Source: an uncultured Chloroflexales bacterium
Lineage (GTDB): Bacteria > Chloroflexota > Chloroflexia > Chloroflexales > Chloroflexaceae
DNA: 64,000 nt
Reading direction: 5' to 3'
Assembly (NCBI GenBank): GCA_937918935.1
Contig: CAKZSI010000031.1
Location: 1 to 64,000 of the forward strand
Both the position numbers and the translations under genes were made by a program. Shown piece by piece: positions 25,304 to 33,906 of the stretch. Numbering within the stretch: position 1 is the first letter of the stretch; each line of letters begins with the position of its first letter. The notes under the pieces were generated by a model. That model had not been told where the DNA came from. It made no database searches and saw only the letters and a program-made list of their open reading frames with translations.

Positions 25304-26761
25304 ATGCCTCGCATCATCCACTGGTTTCGCCGCGATTTGCGCCTCGGCGATAACGCCGCCCTGACGGCTGCGGCCCACGCCAGCGGCGGCGCGGTGCTCC
25401 CGGTCTTTATCCTCGACGAGGCGATCCTCTTCGGGCGCTTCGCCAGCCCCGGGCGCACCGCCTGGTTGCTGGCGAACCTGCGCGCCCTCGATGAGGCGCT
25501 GCGCGCCCACGGCATGCGGCTGATCCTGCGGCGCGGCGATCCGCTGCGAGAACTGCTTGCCCTTGCCCGCGAGAGCGGCGCCGCCGGGGTGTACTGGAAC
25601 CGCGACTACACGCCCTACGCCATCCGACGCGACACCGCGGTGAAGGAGGCTCTGCGCGCCAGCGGCCTGGCCGCGCACAGCTTCAAGGACGCGGTGATCT
25701 TTGAGATGAACGAGGTGCTGACGGAGGCGGGAACTCCCTACAGCGTCTACACCCCCTACGCCCGCCGCTGGCGCCAGCGCCTGGCTGCCGAAGGCTGCCT
25801 CACCTATCCCCCGCCGCAACTGATCCCCAGCGAGCCATGGCCCGCCGGGCCGCTCATCCCTACCCTGGGAGACCTGGGTCTCCGCTATGATCTGCCGCTG
25901 CCCCCGGCGGGGGAGGCCGCGGCTCGCGAACGCCTGGCAATGTTTGTGGATCTCCAGCGCCTACCAGGCATCGCCACCTATGCCGAACAACGCGAGTATC
26001 CGGGCAGCGACGGCACCTCACGCCTGTCACCCTACCTGCGCCTGGGGGCGCTGGGCATCCGCACTGCGCTGCGCGCCGCACTCGACCTCGAGACCACGCC
26101 GGCAACGCTCACGCCCCAGATCCGCGATTCGCTCAATCGCTGGGTCGGCGAACTGGCCTGGCGTGATTTCTACGTGCAGGTACTGTACCACTTCCCCCAC
26201 GTGCTGCGTGGGGCCTTCAAGCGCGAGTACGACGCCCTGGAGTGGGAAAACGACCCGGACTTGCTCGCCGCCTGGCAGGAGGGCCGCACCGGCTACCCCA
26301 TTGTAGACGCGGCGATGCGCCAGTTGCGCCAGGAGGGCTGGATGCACAACCGCGCGCGCATGATCGTTGCCTCGTTTCTCACCAGGGACCTGCTGGTAGA
26401 CTGGCGCCAGGGCGAGCGCCACTTTATGCGCCTGTTGCTCGATGGCGATCCAGCGGCTAACAACGGCGGCTGGCAGTGGGCCGCGGGCACCGGCACCGAC
26501 GCCCAGCCCTACTTCCGCATCTTCAACCCGGTCAGCCAGGGCCAGAAGTTTGACCCCGAGGGAGTCTATGTGCGCCGCTATGTGCCCGAACTGGCCACCG
26601 TGCCCGCGAAGTACCTTCACACCCCCCACCTGCTGCCACAGGCAGAGCAGATCCGCGCCGGCGTGCTCCTCGGGCGCGACTACCCCCTGCCGATTGTTGA
26701 TCACCAGGCGCGCCGGGCAAGGGCGTTGGACGTATATGGCAAGGTAAAAGGCAAAAGGTAA
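25304..26761 (+). CDS. phr: deoxyribodipyrimidine photolyase
   Basis: A 485-residue class I cryptochrome/photolyase. The N-terminal DNA-photolyase domain (IIHWFRRDLRLGDNAAL, residues 1-130) would bind an antenna pigment. The C-terminal FAD domain carries ELAWRDFYVQ, the WMHNRARM region and DGDPAANNGGWQWAAGTGTDAQPYFRIFNP motifs diagnostic of CPD photolyases. The last contains tryptophans of the electron-transfer chain. It repairs UV-induced cyclobutane dimers using blue light. It is followed after 100 bases, in the same direction, by a B12-binding protein gene with a light-sensor motif. Confidence 0.93.
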   Translation: MPRIIHWFRRDLRLGDNAALTAAAHASGGAVLPVFILDEAILFGRFASPGRTAWLLANLRALDEALRAHGMRLILRRGDPLRELLALARESGAAGVYWNRDYTPYAIRRDTAVKEALRASGLAAHSFKDAVIFEMNEVLTEAGTPYSVYTPYARRWRQRLAAEGCLTYPPPQLIPSEPWPAGPLIPTLGDLGLRYDLPLPPAGEAAARERLAMFVDLQRLPGIATYAEQREYPGSDGTSRLSPYLRLGALGIRTALRAALDLETTPATLTPQIRDSLNRWVGELAWRDFYVQVLYHFPHVLRGAFKREYDALEWENDPDLLAAWQEGRTGYPIVDAAMRQLRQEGWMHNRARMIVASFLTRDLLVDWRQGERHFMRLLLDGDPAANNGGWQWAAGTGTDAQPYFRIFNPVSQGQKFDPEGVYVRRYVPELATVPAKYLHTPHLLPQAEQIRAGVLLGRDYPLPIVDHQARRARALDVYGKVKGKR

Positions 26762-26861
26762 ACCTCTCTTTCAACAGAATTGCAACTCCGCGACGCGCAA
26801 CCCGCCAATCATCGGCTATACTCGAAAGAAGCGCCCCGCGGGTGAACGGAAGAGGTGAGCT

Positions 26862-27923
26862 ATGAGCAGCGCAGCCACAATCCATGAACTGCAGCGCGAC
26901 TATCTCGACGCGCTGCTGGCCGGCAGCGGTCGCGCCGCCGACCGGGTGGTCGAACGCGCCCTCGACGGCGGGTTGACGCCGCAGCGCATCTACCTCGACC
27001 TGTTCCAACCCACGGCCTATGCCATCGGGCGGCTCTGGCAACGCAACCGTGTGAGCGTGGCCCAGGAGCATCTGGCAACGGCGATCATCGAGCGGCAGAT
27101 GGGCGAGTTGCACCCCCTCTTCCGCCCTCAACAACAGCGCGGCCACACCATCGTCATCGGCTGCGTGCCCGATGAGTGGCACCGCGTCGGCGCGCGCATG
27201 GTCGCCGATTTCTTCGAAGCCGATGGCTGGACGGTCCACTACCTTGGCGCCGCCGTGCCAGTGCGCGATCTGGTGGCGATCGTCCGCGACAGCCAGGCCG
27301 ACCTGGTGGGCGTCTCGGCGCAGATGCTCTTCAACTTGCCGCGAGTTCAAGAACTGGTGCGGGCCCTCGACGCCGCCGGTCTGGCCGGGATTCCGGTCAT
27401 CGCCGGGGGTATGCCCTTCGCCGAGCAGCCCGATCTGGCCCCGGCGCTCAATGTGCACGGCAGCGGCGCCGACGCGGCGGCGGCCCTGCGGGTGGCCGAG
27501 GAGGCGCTGCTCAGCACCTCGCCGCCGCCCGCGCCTCCACTGCCGAACACGACGGCGGCGACCCTCGAACGGCTGCGCGAGCGCATCGTGGCTACGGCCA
27601 CGGCCCGCTGCCTGGCCGATGGCGACAGTGACGAAGAGGTGATCCGCGCCGGTTTTCACTTCACTACCCGGATGCTGGCCGCGGCCATCGCCGCCGGCAC
27701 CCCCACGCCCCTCGATGCCCAGGTGGCCTGGGTCAACGAACGCCAGCCCCACGATGGGGTCGCGCCGATGCAGATCCTCGCCCGCCTCTCCCGCTACGCG
27801 GCCACCCTGCGCGATGTGCTTCCCGGCCCCGAGGGCGCAACCGCCGGGCGCTACGCCGATTACCTCATCACTCTCCAGCGGCGCGCCCTCATTCCCGTCG
27901 CAGGCGATCAGGCCCCGCGCTGA
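26862..27923 (+). CDS. stand-alone cobalamin-binding protein with Wx9EH photoreceptor motif
   Basis: A 353-residue protein without a DNA-binding domain. Residues 1-90 form the helical cap of B12-binding modules and 91-200 a Rossmann-like cobalamin domain. The His lower ligand is H106 in DEWHRVG. The cap contains W59-x9-E69-H70, the signature of CarH/AerR-type domains that sense light through adenosylcobalamin. The C-terminal ~150 residues (from TTAATLERLRERI) are helical and unassigned. The start at 26862 follows GAAGAGGTGAGCT. Placement behind photolyase supports a light-related role. A methyltransferase corrinoid protein is less likely because no partner gene is present. Confidence 0.8.
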   Translation: MSSAATIHELQRDYLDALLAGSGRAADRVVERALDGGLTPQRIYLDLFQPTAYAIGRLWQRNRVSVAQEHLATAIIERQMGELHPLFRPQQQRGHTIVIGCVPDEWHRVGARMVADFFEADGWTVHYLGAAVPVRDLVAIVRDSQADLVGVSAQMLFNLPRVQELVRALDAAGLAGIPVIAGGMPFAEQPDLAPALNVHGSGADAAAALRVAEEALLSTSPPPAPPLPNTTAATLERLRERIVATATARCLADGDSDEEVIRAGFHFTTRMLAAAIAAGTPTPLDAQVAWVNERQPHDGVAPMQILARLSRYAATLRDVLPGPEGATAGRYADYLITLQRRALIPVAGDQAPR

Positions 27924-27972
27924 CAGGGCCGTGGGCAAACCGGGGATTTCTCACCGTTGCCGAACCACCTGA

Positions 27973-28039
27973 CTCGTGCTACCATACGCGGAAGACGCGC
28001 ACGAGGTCAACCCTGAAGCGTGGATGCAACATCCACGCT
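27973..28039 (+). promoter_or_regulatory. two hairpins in the tyrS leader
   Basis: CTCGTGC (27973-27979) pairs with GCACGAG (27999-28005). AGCGTGGAT (28017-28025) pairs with ATCCACGCT (28031-28039) around a 5-base loop. The second stem ends 13 bases before the tyrS ATG and could affect its translation. The leader is too short and lacks the motifs of a T-box. Confidence 0.4.
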
Positions 28040-28052
28040 CTCTTCATACCGT

Positions 28053-29225
28053 ATGAACATTGATGAACTGCTGACCCGCGGGGTCGCCGAGGTCATCATC
28101 GAGTCGGAACTGCGCCAGCGCCTCGCCGAAGGCGTGCCGTTGCGCCTCAAACAGGGCTTCGACCCGACAAAGCCCGATATGCACATCGGCCACGCCGTCG
28201 GCCTGCGCAAGCTCCGGCAGTTCCAGGAACTCGGACACCAGGTCGTGCTCATTGTCGGCGACTGGACGGCGCAGATCGGCGATCCGTCGGGCCGCGATGA
28301 GACCCGCCAGCGCCTCAGCGCTGCCGAGGTGCGTGCAAATGCCGAGACCTACATGGAGCAGTTCTTCCGCGTGGTCGATCGGCAGCGCACCGAGGTGCGC
28401 TGGCAGAGTGAGTGGTTCGGGAGCTTCACCCTGGAACACGCCCTCGACCTGGCCGGGCGCTTCACCCTGGCCCAGATGCTCGCCCACGAGACCTTCCGCC
28501 GTCGCTACGAGTCGGGCGCGGGCCTGACGATCCTCGAGTTGATGTACCCCATGCTTCAGGGCTACGACTCGGTGGCGATCCGGGCCGACGTGGAATTCGG
28601 CGGCACCGACCAGAAGTTCAATATTCTAGCGGGGCGCGAGTTGATGGCTCAGTTGGGCATGCGCCCCCAGCAGGTCGTCCTGGTTCCGCTCATCCCCGGT
28701 ACCGACGGGCGCAAGATGAGCAAGACCTTCCTCAACACGATTGACATTCGCACGCCGCCCGCCGAGATGTTCGGCCGGGTTATGTCGATGTCCGATGCGG
28801 TGATCCCCCTGTACTTCGAGGTGTTCACCGACGCGCCCCTGGAGGAACTCGCCGAGATCCGTCGCGCCCTGGCGGAAGAGGCGGTTAACCCACGCGATCT
28901 GAAGGCGCGGATCGCCTATGAGATCGTGGCCCAGTTCCACAGCCCCGCAGCGGCACAGGAGGCTGAAGCGGCCTTTGTTCGGCAGTTCGTGCAGCGCGAA
29001 GCGCCCGCCGAGATGCCCGAACATCCGCTGCTTGCTCCGACCACGATCGTTGATCTGATGGTTGCCGCCGGGTTGGCCTCCTCCAGGAGCGAGGCGCGGC
29101 GCCTGATCGATGGCGGCGGCGTCAGGGTGAATGGCGAACGCGTCGAGGGCTACGACCTGGGGCTACAACCCGGCGCCAACGCGGTGGTCCAGGTTGGACG
29201 GCGCAAGTTCGTGCGTGTGGTGTAA
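28053..29225 (+). CDS. tyrS: tyrosyl-tRNA synthetase
   Basis: A 390-residue class I synthetase charging tRNA-Tyr. The HIGH motif is PDMHIGHA at 44-47, and KMSKT is in DGRKMSKTFLN near residue 221. The C-terminal S4 RNA-binding domain (ARRLIDGGGVRVNGERV) is complete. It belongs to the shorter, Thermus/cluster-2 type of TyrRS rather than the E. coli type. The ATG at 28053 was chosen because the family N-terminus begins there; a GTG at 28020 is in frame but lies inside a hairpin. No strong ribosome site is visible. Confidence 0.93.
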   Translation: MNIDELLTRGVAEVIIESELRQRLAEGVPLRLKQGFDPTKPDMHIGHAVGLRKLRQFQELGHQVVLIVGDWTAQIGDPSGRDETRQRLSAAEVRANAETYMEQFFRVVDRQRTEVRWQSEWFGSFTLEHALDLAGRFTLAQMLAHETFRRRYESGAGLTILELMYPMLQGYDSVAIRADVEFGGTDQKFNILAGRELMAQLGMRPQQVVLVPLIPGTDGRKMSKTFLNTIDIRTPPAEMFGRVMSMSDAVIPLYFEVFTDAPLEELAEIRRALAEEAVNPRDLKARIAYEIVAQFHSPAAAQEAEAAFVRQFVQREAPAEMPEHPLLAPTTIVDLMVAAGLASSRSEARRLIDGGGVRVNGERVEGYDLGLQPGANAVVQVGRRKFVRVV

Positions 29226-29301
29226 CGCCGGCGAGAGGGGTGGAGGGAAAGCCGAGGTTCACCACCGGCCCTCCAGCCAGCCTCGCGGGAGTGTGTGGCG
29301 A

Positions 29302-29340
29302 CCCGGTTTCCTCAGTGGGCAGGGGCATGAGGAAACCGGG
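29302..29340. repeat. palindrome pair of the GGGGAAACC family
   Basis: CCCGGTTTCCTCA (29302-29314) and its exact complement (29328-29340) form a 13-bp stem with a 13-base loop. Two inverted copies of the family core lie next to each other, downstream of tyrS. Confidence 0.65.
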
Positions 29341-29401
29341 TTCCCCATATCCATAACAGTGGCGTGCAGCTTCACCGCACGGGGCGCAGAAGGAAAAAAC
29401 T

Positions 29402-29884
29402 ATGAACACGCACGAGGAAGTGCGCCTCGCGCCACTGGACCCGGCTGACATTCCATACCTGACGCGGTTGATGGCCGCGACCTTCGACGCTGACGTTCCG
29501 TCCTTCGAAGAGGTCAGCCCCGATCTGCTCCAGTGTTATTACACCGACGACCTGTTCCAGAAGTGGCCGCCCGGTTGCATCGACGCGGAACGCTTCAGCG
29601 TCGCAGTGCGCGACACCCTGGTGGGCGCGGTGGTCATCTGGCACTACCCAGGCGATACCAGCGTACTGGGGTTGCTGTTCGTCACCCCTGAATACCAGGG
29701 GTATGGCATCGGGGCCTACATCTGGCGCTTCCTGGAGGAACGCTACGACGAAACCGCCCGCTGGCTCGTTGCGGCGCCGGGGTGGTCGAGTAATACCCAG
29801 CGCTTCTACCGCTACACGTGTGGATTCACCCCGGTGCGCTTCGAAGGGGCCTACGTGATCCTGGAGAAAGCAATTATGCGCTGA
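29402..29884 (+). CDS. GNAT-family N-acetyltransferase
   Basis: A 160-residue acetyltransferase fold. The acetyl-CoA binding motif A is LLFVTPEYQGYGIGAYIWRFL (Q/RxxGxG-type loop QGYGIG). A later NTQRFYRYTCGFTPVRFEGAY matches motif B. The substrate is unknown. The N-terminus (EEVRLAPLDPADIPYLTRLM) is typical for the superfamily. It converges with the next gene with only 7 bases between the stops. Confidence 0.8.
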   Translation: MNTHEEVRLAPLDPADIPYLTRLMAATFDADVPSFEEVSPDLLQCYYTDDLFQKWPPGCIDAERFSVAVRDTLVGAVVIWHYPGDTSVLGLLFVTPEYQGYGIGAYIWRFLEERYDETARWLVAAPGWSSNTQRFYRYTCGFTPVRFEGAYVILEKAIMR

Positions 29885-29891
29885 TCGGGCG

Positions 29892-30485
29892 TCAATCGCC
29901 CTTGATCTGCCGCGAAATATTGCGCACGTTATCGGCCCACCCGTCAAGCATATCGCCCAACCCGCTAAATAGACCTGGCGCCTGACGCCGTCCTGTGCGC
30001 GCATGGGGCATCGAATACACTGGCGGCCGCCGGGGTTCGGCGCCGCTGGTCGGCGTGCCGGCGCGGTGCTCCGACGGCTGCGCCTCCTCCGAGAGGGGAG
30101 GCAGGCCGGGCATGGCCAGGTCAATCACCGGCGGCAGCCCGCGCGACGAACGCAGGTAATCGAGGGCCTCGACTTCGTTGCCAAACAGGCCGATCCCACT
30201 GACCAGCTTCACCAGAGGCGCGAAAATCAGCAGGTGGTGCTCGCTCACGACGAAGGCCAGGTGCCCCAGCCGGGGATGGTGAGCGACCTGCTCCATCCGT
30301 CGGCGCGCCGCGGGACTGGCGCCGCTGATCCGCCGGCCATCAACCAGCAGATCGGTTGGCTGCGTGCAGGTGTCGAACAGCGTCCATAACTCGTTGAAGT
30401 AGGAATTCGCCTGATCCAGAGCCAGATGGCCTTCGACAACGACCCAGAACAGGTCCTCGTTATGACGGGTGATCCGGTAGGGCAT
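29892..30485 (-). CDS. SpoIIAA/STAS-like protein with a disordered C-terminal tail
   Basis: A 197-residue protein. Residues 1-125 have the alternating beta/alpha pattern of STAS or SpoIIAA-like proteins (MPYRITRHNEDLFWVVVEGHL, DLLVDGRRISGASPAARRRM). The remaining 70 residues are Pro/Arg-rich and probably disordered, ending in a short amphipathic stretch (GLGDMLDGWADNVRNISRQI). Chloroflexota have many such single-domain STAS-like proteins of unknown role. AGGAG precedes the ATG. A good promoter lies at 30554-30582. Confidence 0.6.
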   Translation of the reverse strand: MPYRITRHNEDLFWVVVEGHLALDQANSYFNELWTLFDTCTQPTDLLVDGRRISGASPAARRRMEQVAHHPRLGHLAFVVSEHHLLIFAPLVKLVSGIGLFGNEVEALDYLRSSRGLPPVIDLAMPGLPPLSEEAQPSEHRAGTPTSGAEPRRPPVYSMPHARTGRRQAPGLFSGLGDMLDGWADNVRNISRQIKGD

Positions 30486-30553
30486 CGGCGCGCTCCTCCC
30501 CAGGTAACCGCCCCCCTGCGGGCGAGACGAATGGGCCTGGACCAGGTGTGCCC

Positions 30554-30582
30554 ATTATACAAGCTCATTCTCTATATGTCCA
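30554..30582 (-). promoter_or_regulatory. sigma70-type promoter for the STAS-like gene
   Basis: On the minus strand TGGACA is followed after 17 bases by a perfect TATAAT. The start site would be about 60 bases upstream of the ATG at 30485. This is one of the best-matching promoters in the window. Confidence 0.75.
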
Positions 30583-30613
30583 TACATATACGCAAGAAAG
30601 AACAGGGGTAATA

Positions 30614-30622
30614 TGCTATACT
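30614..30622 (+). promoter_or_regulatory. extended -10 (TGCTATACT)
   Basis: TGC precedes TATACT, pointing rightward to the SDR gene at 30773 with a leader of about 140 bases. No clear -35. Confidence 0.5.
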
Positions 30623-30772
30623 GGCCCCGGCCCGCCGTACCGGGAGCGCTTCGCCCTGCGGCGCCTTCATGTTGAACGCAGGGGCTGCGCATCATCGCCT
30701 GGTCTCATCCGGACGGCACATACGGCAATCCAATGTCCGCAATTCACGATCCGAAATCTAGAGGAGGCCGTC

Positions 30773-31690
30773 ATGATCTTCATCGTCGGCGGAACGGGAA
30801 CCCTGGGGCAGACGCTGGTGCGCATGCTGCGCGAGCAGGGGCGTCCGGTGCGGGTGCTGGTGCGGCCCGGCTCGGTCGCCAGGGCCGAGCCGCTGCGCAC
30901 CCTCGGCGCCGAGTTGATCGGCGGCGATATCCGCGACCCCGGCAGCCTGGAGATTGGCTGCCGCGGCGCAACCCATGTCATATGCGCCACCAGCGCTGGC
31001 GCCGACCGGCGCGACGAGTCGCGCCGTATGGCCGAATATCAGGGGCCGGTCAACTTGCTGCGGGCCGCCGAACGCGCCGGGACGGTGCGGCAGTTTATCT
31101 TTACCAGCACGCTCTTTCCGCGCAATCCCGTCGGCTATAAGTTCGTCTGGGCCAAGCTCATGGCCGAAGAGGAGATCCAGCGCGGCGGCGTTCCTTACAC
31201 CATCTTTCGTCCCTGCGGGCTGTTCTACGAGATTGTGCAGCGCGGCGAGCCAATCGTCGAGCGATTTGGCTTCTTCCCGGTGATCGGCGCGGCCGGCAAG
31301 CGCACCCAGATGCTGGCAATGGTGGACGTGGCCCGCGCCTTCGTGAACGCCCTGGATAACCCCGAAGCGATCAACCGCATCTTCGAACTTGGCGGCCCCG
31401 AACATGCCACCTTCGAGGAAATCGTCGCCACCTGGTCACGGGTGAGGGGGCGTCCCATTCGGGTGATTCATGTGCCCGTCTGGTTGATCAAAATCCTCGG
31501 CTTCGTCCTCAAGCCCTTCAACCCTTCGGCGCCGGGAATAATGGAACTGCTCGAGTTCAGCTACGATGAGATGAGTTGCGACATGCGCGAGACTAGCCGC
31601 ATCCTGCGCCTGGGCCAGATGCAGAGCCTGGAGGAGTATTGCCGCGAGTACTACGCCGGTCAGGGCCGGGCCGCGCCCGTGCCGGCGTGA
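30773..31690 (+). CDS. atypical SDR, NAD(P)-binding NmrA/Ycf39-like
   Basis: A 305-residue protein. The Rossmann motif is GGTGTLG at residues 6-12. There is no YxxxK active site at the usual place; the region reads NPVGYKFVWAKLMAEE. This is the pattern of atypical SDRs such as Ycf39, NDUFA9-like or NmrA proteins. In phototrophs some relatives act in chlorophyll or photosystem assembly, but nothing specific ties this one to that. GAGGAGGCCGTC precedes the ATG. Its last 31 bases overlap the end of the convergent glycosyltransferase gene. Confidence 0.75.
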   Translation: MIFIVGGTGTLGQTLVRMLREQGRPVRVLVRPGSVARAEPLRTLGAELIGGDIRDPGSLEIGCRGATHVICATSAGADRRDESRRMAEYQGPVNLLRAAERAGTVRQFIFTSTLFPRNPVGYKFVWAKLMAEEEIQRGGVPYTIFRPCGLFYEIVQRGEPIVERFGFFPVIGAAGKRTQMLAMVDVARAFVNALDNPEAINRIFELGGPEHATFEEIVATWSRVRGRPIRVIHVPVWLIKILGFVLKPFNPSAPGIMELLEFSYDEMSCDMRETSRILRLGQMQSLEEYCREYYAGQGRAAPVPA

Positions 31691-32652
31691 GGAGGCCGCC
31701 ACCGCCGCGCCAGCCCTACCGGATAGCCCGTCATCTTTGCCAGATCGCCGACCAGGCGAATGACGGGCACCAGGGCCAGCGCCGCGGCGCGTTCCCACGG
31801 CGCCCGTCCGGCCAGATGCGGCCAGAGCCGGCGATAGGGGCCATACGTGTAACCCGCTACCCCCAATCCGATCAGCGCCACCGCGGGAAGGCGCACCGCA
31901 GGCCAGCGCGCCGCCGCCGCCAGCAGCGCCAGCAAGCCCGCGTAGGCCCCGTAGCGCGCCGCGTGGCGCCGCGGCCACAATCCCCCCACGCCGTCGCCGC
32001 GCGCGTAGAGGTAGTACTGCCGCGCGAAGGCCCGCAGCGATGACCGTGGCCGGAAACGCACGACCGCCGCCGGCGCGAACGCGCGGCGAAAGCCGCGCCG
32101 TTCCGCCTCCAGATCGAAGTACAGGTCCTCGCTGTGGCTCAACCACTCCGGGAAGCCGCCAACCGCCATCCACACCTCCCGGCGAAAGGCCATGCAGTTG
32201 CCGAAGGGTAGAAAACGCCCCGGATCGATCTCCTTCAGCGTGCGGTAGTTCGTCCAGGCAAGCGCCAGTTCGAAGAGCGTGCGCGGATCGGGCGCGTAGA
32301 AGCCCCCGGTCAGGTCGGCCTCTCCCGCTTCGATGGGCGCCACCAGGGCCGCCAGCCAGTCACGATTCAGGGTCAGCCCGGCGTCGGTGCAGGCGATGAC
32401 GGCCCCCCTCGCGGCGCGAATGGCGTTGTTGCGCCCCGAGGGGATGTTGTGCCCCCCCGCCACCAGCCTGATCCGCGGCTCGCGGGCGGCGTAGGCCCGC
32501 ACGATCGCCGGCGTCGCGTCCCGGCTCAAACAGTCGTTGACCACGATTTCATCGGGCTGGCGCGTCTGCGCCAGCATTGAGTCGAGCAGCGCGCCGACGC
32601 TCTCGGCTTCATCGCGCACCGTGCAGATCAGCGAGAGATGGACTGGGGTCAT
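31660..32652 (-). CDS. family 2 glycosyltransferase with C-terminal membrane segments
   Basis: A 330-residue protein with a GT-A fold. The nucleotide-binding start LSLICTVRDEAESVGALL, the acceptor DAGLTLNRDWL (DxD-like site CTDAG) and the later SHSEDLYFDLEAERRG are typical of family 2 enzymes that build cell-surface polysaccharides. The last ~100 residues hold two to three hydrophobic segments (YGAYAGLLALLAAAARW, LPAVALIGLGVAGY). Donor and acceptor are unknown. It overlaps the convergent SDR gene tail to tail. Confidence 0.8.
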   Translation of the reverse strand: MTPVHLSLICTVRDEAESVGALLDSMLAQTRQPDEIVVNDCLSRDATPAIVRAYAAREPRIRLVAGGHNIPSGRNNAIRAARGAVIACTDAGLTLNRDWLAALVAPIEAGEADLTGGFYAPDPRTLFELALAWTNYRTLKEIDPGRFLPFGNCMAFRREVWMAVGGFPEWLSHSEDLYFDLEAERRGFRRAFAPAAVVRFRPRSSLRAFARQYYLYARGDGVGGLWPRRHAARYGAYAGLLALLAAAARWPAVRLPAVALIGLGVAGYTYGPYRRLWPHLAGRAPWERAAALALVPVIRLVGDLAKMTGYPVGLARRWRPPHAGTGAARP

Positions 32653-32725
32653 GGCTTGACACTATTTCGGATTGTTGTCCATGAGCACCAATGGGACCTG
32701 GGGGTAGAGAGTGGTTCGGGCAGGG

Positions 32726-32752
32726 GCGTGGGGAAACCCGGTTTCCCCACGC
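32726..32752. repeat. perfect 27-base copy of the dispersed palindrome
   Basis: GCGTGGGGAAACC-C-GGTTTCCCCACGC: 13-bp perfect arms around one base. This is the best-preserved copy of the family. It lies between divergent glycosyltransferase and SEC-C genes. Confidence 0.8.
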
Positions 32753-32903
32753 TTTTCCACCCGGCTGCGGGGCGCCAGGCGCTCTGACGCCCTCCGGGCC
32801 AGGCCGCGAGCGCATCTGGTACGCTTCGTATGGTACAATCTGCGCTGTCGCGTCGTGCCGGGGCGGCGCCGGCTCGTCCCCATATCCCGCCAGTGAGGTG
32901 CAT

Positions 32904-33806
32904 ATGGCAAAGCCCGCGGAGAAGCAACGCAAGCCTGGCCGCAATGATCCCTGCCCGTGCGGCAGCGGCCGCAAGTACAAGGAGTGCCATCTGCCCCTCG
33001 AACAGGCCGCGCGCTCCGAGCAACTGCTGCTGCGCCAGGCCCAGGATACCCTCCTGCCGAAGATTATCGAGGCTGCGCGGAGCGTTCCTGAGTCCTTCCC
33101 CGCCGCCTTCGCTCGCTTCTGGCAGGGTAAGTATACGCCAGAACAGATGCCGGAGCTTGATCAGTTGGAGGATCGCGGCGCCGAACGCTTCCTCACCTGG
33201 TTCGCCTTCGATGCGTGCGACGAGGACGGGCGCACCCTGGTGGAGCGCCTGGCCGAGCAGGACGATTTTACCTCCGATCCCTACGAGCGGCGGTTGCTGG
33301 ATCAGTGGCGCGCGGTGCGCCTGGGGGCCTATGTGGTGGAAGAGGTGCGGAAGGGCCAGGGCCTCACCGCGCGCGATCTGCTCACGGGCGAGCGACGCCC
33401 CGTCGCCGACTACCACGCCTCGAAGCGTCTGGCGCCGGGTGAGGTGATCATCGGCCACCTCGTGCCTGCCGACACCGCCCCGGGTGCGACCACGCCCACC
33501 TGCTACCTTGCCGGCGCCGCCGCACAGCTTACCGAAGATACCGCCGGGACGTTGCTCGAGTTTGCCGAACTGCACCTCGCCGATATGCGCCGCGCCCACC
33601 CTCAGGCTACCTGGGCCGACCTGATCGCCACACGGAGCGAGGTGCTCAATCACTTCGTCATGGCCCTGCCCACCGAGGAACGCGACCCGACCATCCTCGA
33701 TCGGTTGATCAGTGATGGTCGTATCGCCCTGCAACTCACCGCCGAGAGCGTCGCGGCCCTCCTTGGCCGCCCCGCCCCTGACGCCGCCGATGAGGAGCGC
33801 CGCTAA
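32904..33806 (+). CDS. SEC-C motif protein
   Basis: A 300-residue protein. Residues 12-30 form a SEC-C zinc motif (GRNDPCPCGSGRKYKECH), the CxCx8-CH metal site found at the end of SecA and in many stand-alone proteins. The rest is a helical and mixed domain (DPYERRLLDQWRAVRLGAYVVEE..., GQGLTARDLLTGE), a layout seen in other SEC-C proteins of unknown role. There is no membrane segment. The ATG at 32904 follows GTGAGGTGCAT. Confidence 0.75.
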   Translation: MAKPAEKQRKPGRNDPCPCGSGRKYKECHLPLEQAARSEQLLLRQAQDTLLPKIIEAARSVPESFPAAFARFWQGKYTPEQMPELDQLEDRGAERFLTWFAFDACDEDGRTLVERLAEQDDFTSDPYERRLLDQWRAVRLGAYVVEEVRKGQGLTARDLLTGERRPVADYHASKRLAPGEVIIGHLVPADTAPGATTPTCYLAGAAAQLTEDTAGTLLEFAELHLADMRRAHPQATWADLIATRSEVLNHFVMALPTEERDPTILDRLISDGRIALQLTAESVAALLGRPAPDAADEERR

Positions 33807-33848
33807 GAGCCGTGGGGAAAGCAGGTTGCCCCGTACCGGGGGGCTGGT

Positions 33849-33906
33849 CCTCACCCTCCCCCCGATCCCTTCCCTCTCCACCGCAAGTGCAGAGGGGGGA
33901 TGAGGA
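33849..33906. terminator. C-rich/G-rich inverted repeat between convergent genes
   Basis: TCCTCACCCTCCCCCC near 33849 is complementary, imperfectly, to GGGGGGATGAGGA at 33895-33907. A similar arrangement lies at 46952-46996, also between convergent genes. Confidence 0.45.

Noticed and set aside
26762-26861. Cobalamin riboswitch between photolyase and the B12-domain gene
   Set aside because: The gap is only 100 bases and shows no B12-box core.
27924-28052. T-box riboswitch before tyrS
   Set aside because: The leader is about 130 bases and lacks the specifier loop and the conserved T-box sequence.
30773-31690. 8-vinyl reductase (BciA) of bacteriochlorophyll synthesis
   Set aside because: The SDR shares only the general NmrA/Ycf39 pattern; nothing specific supports BciA.
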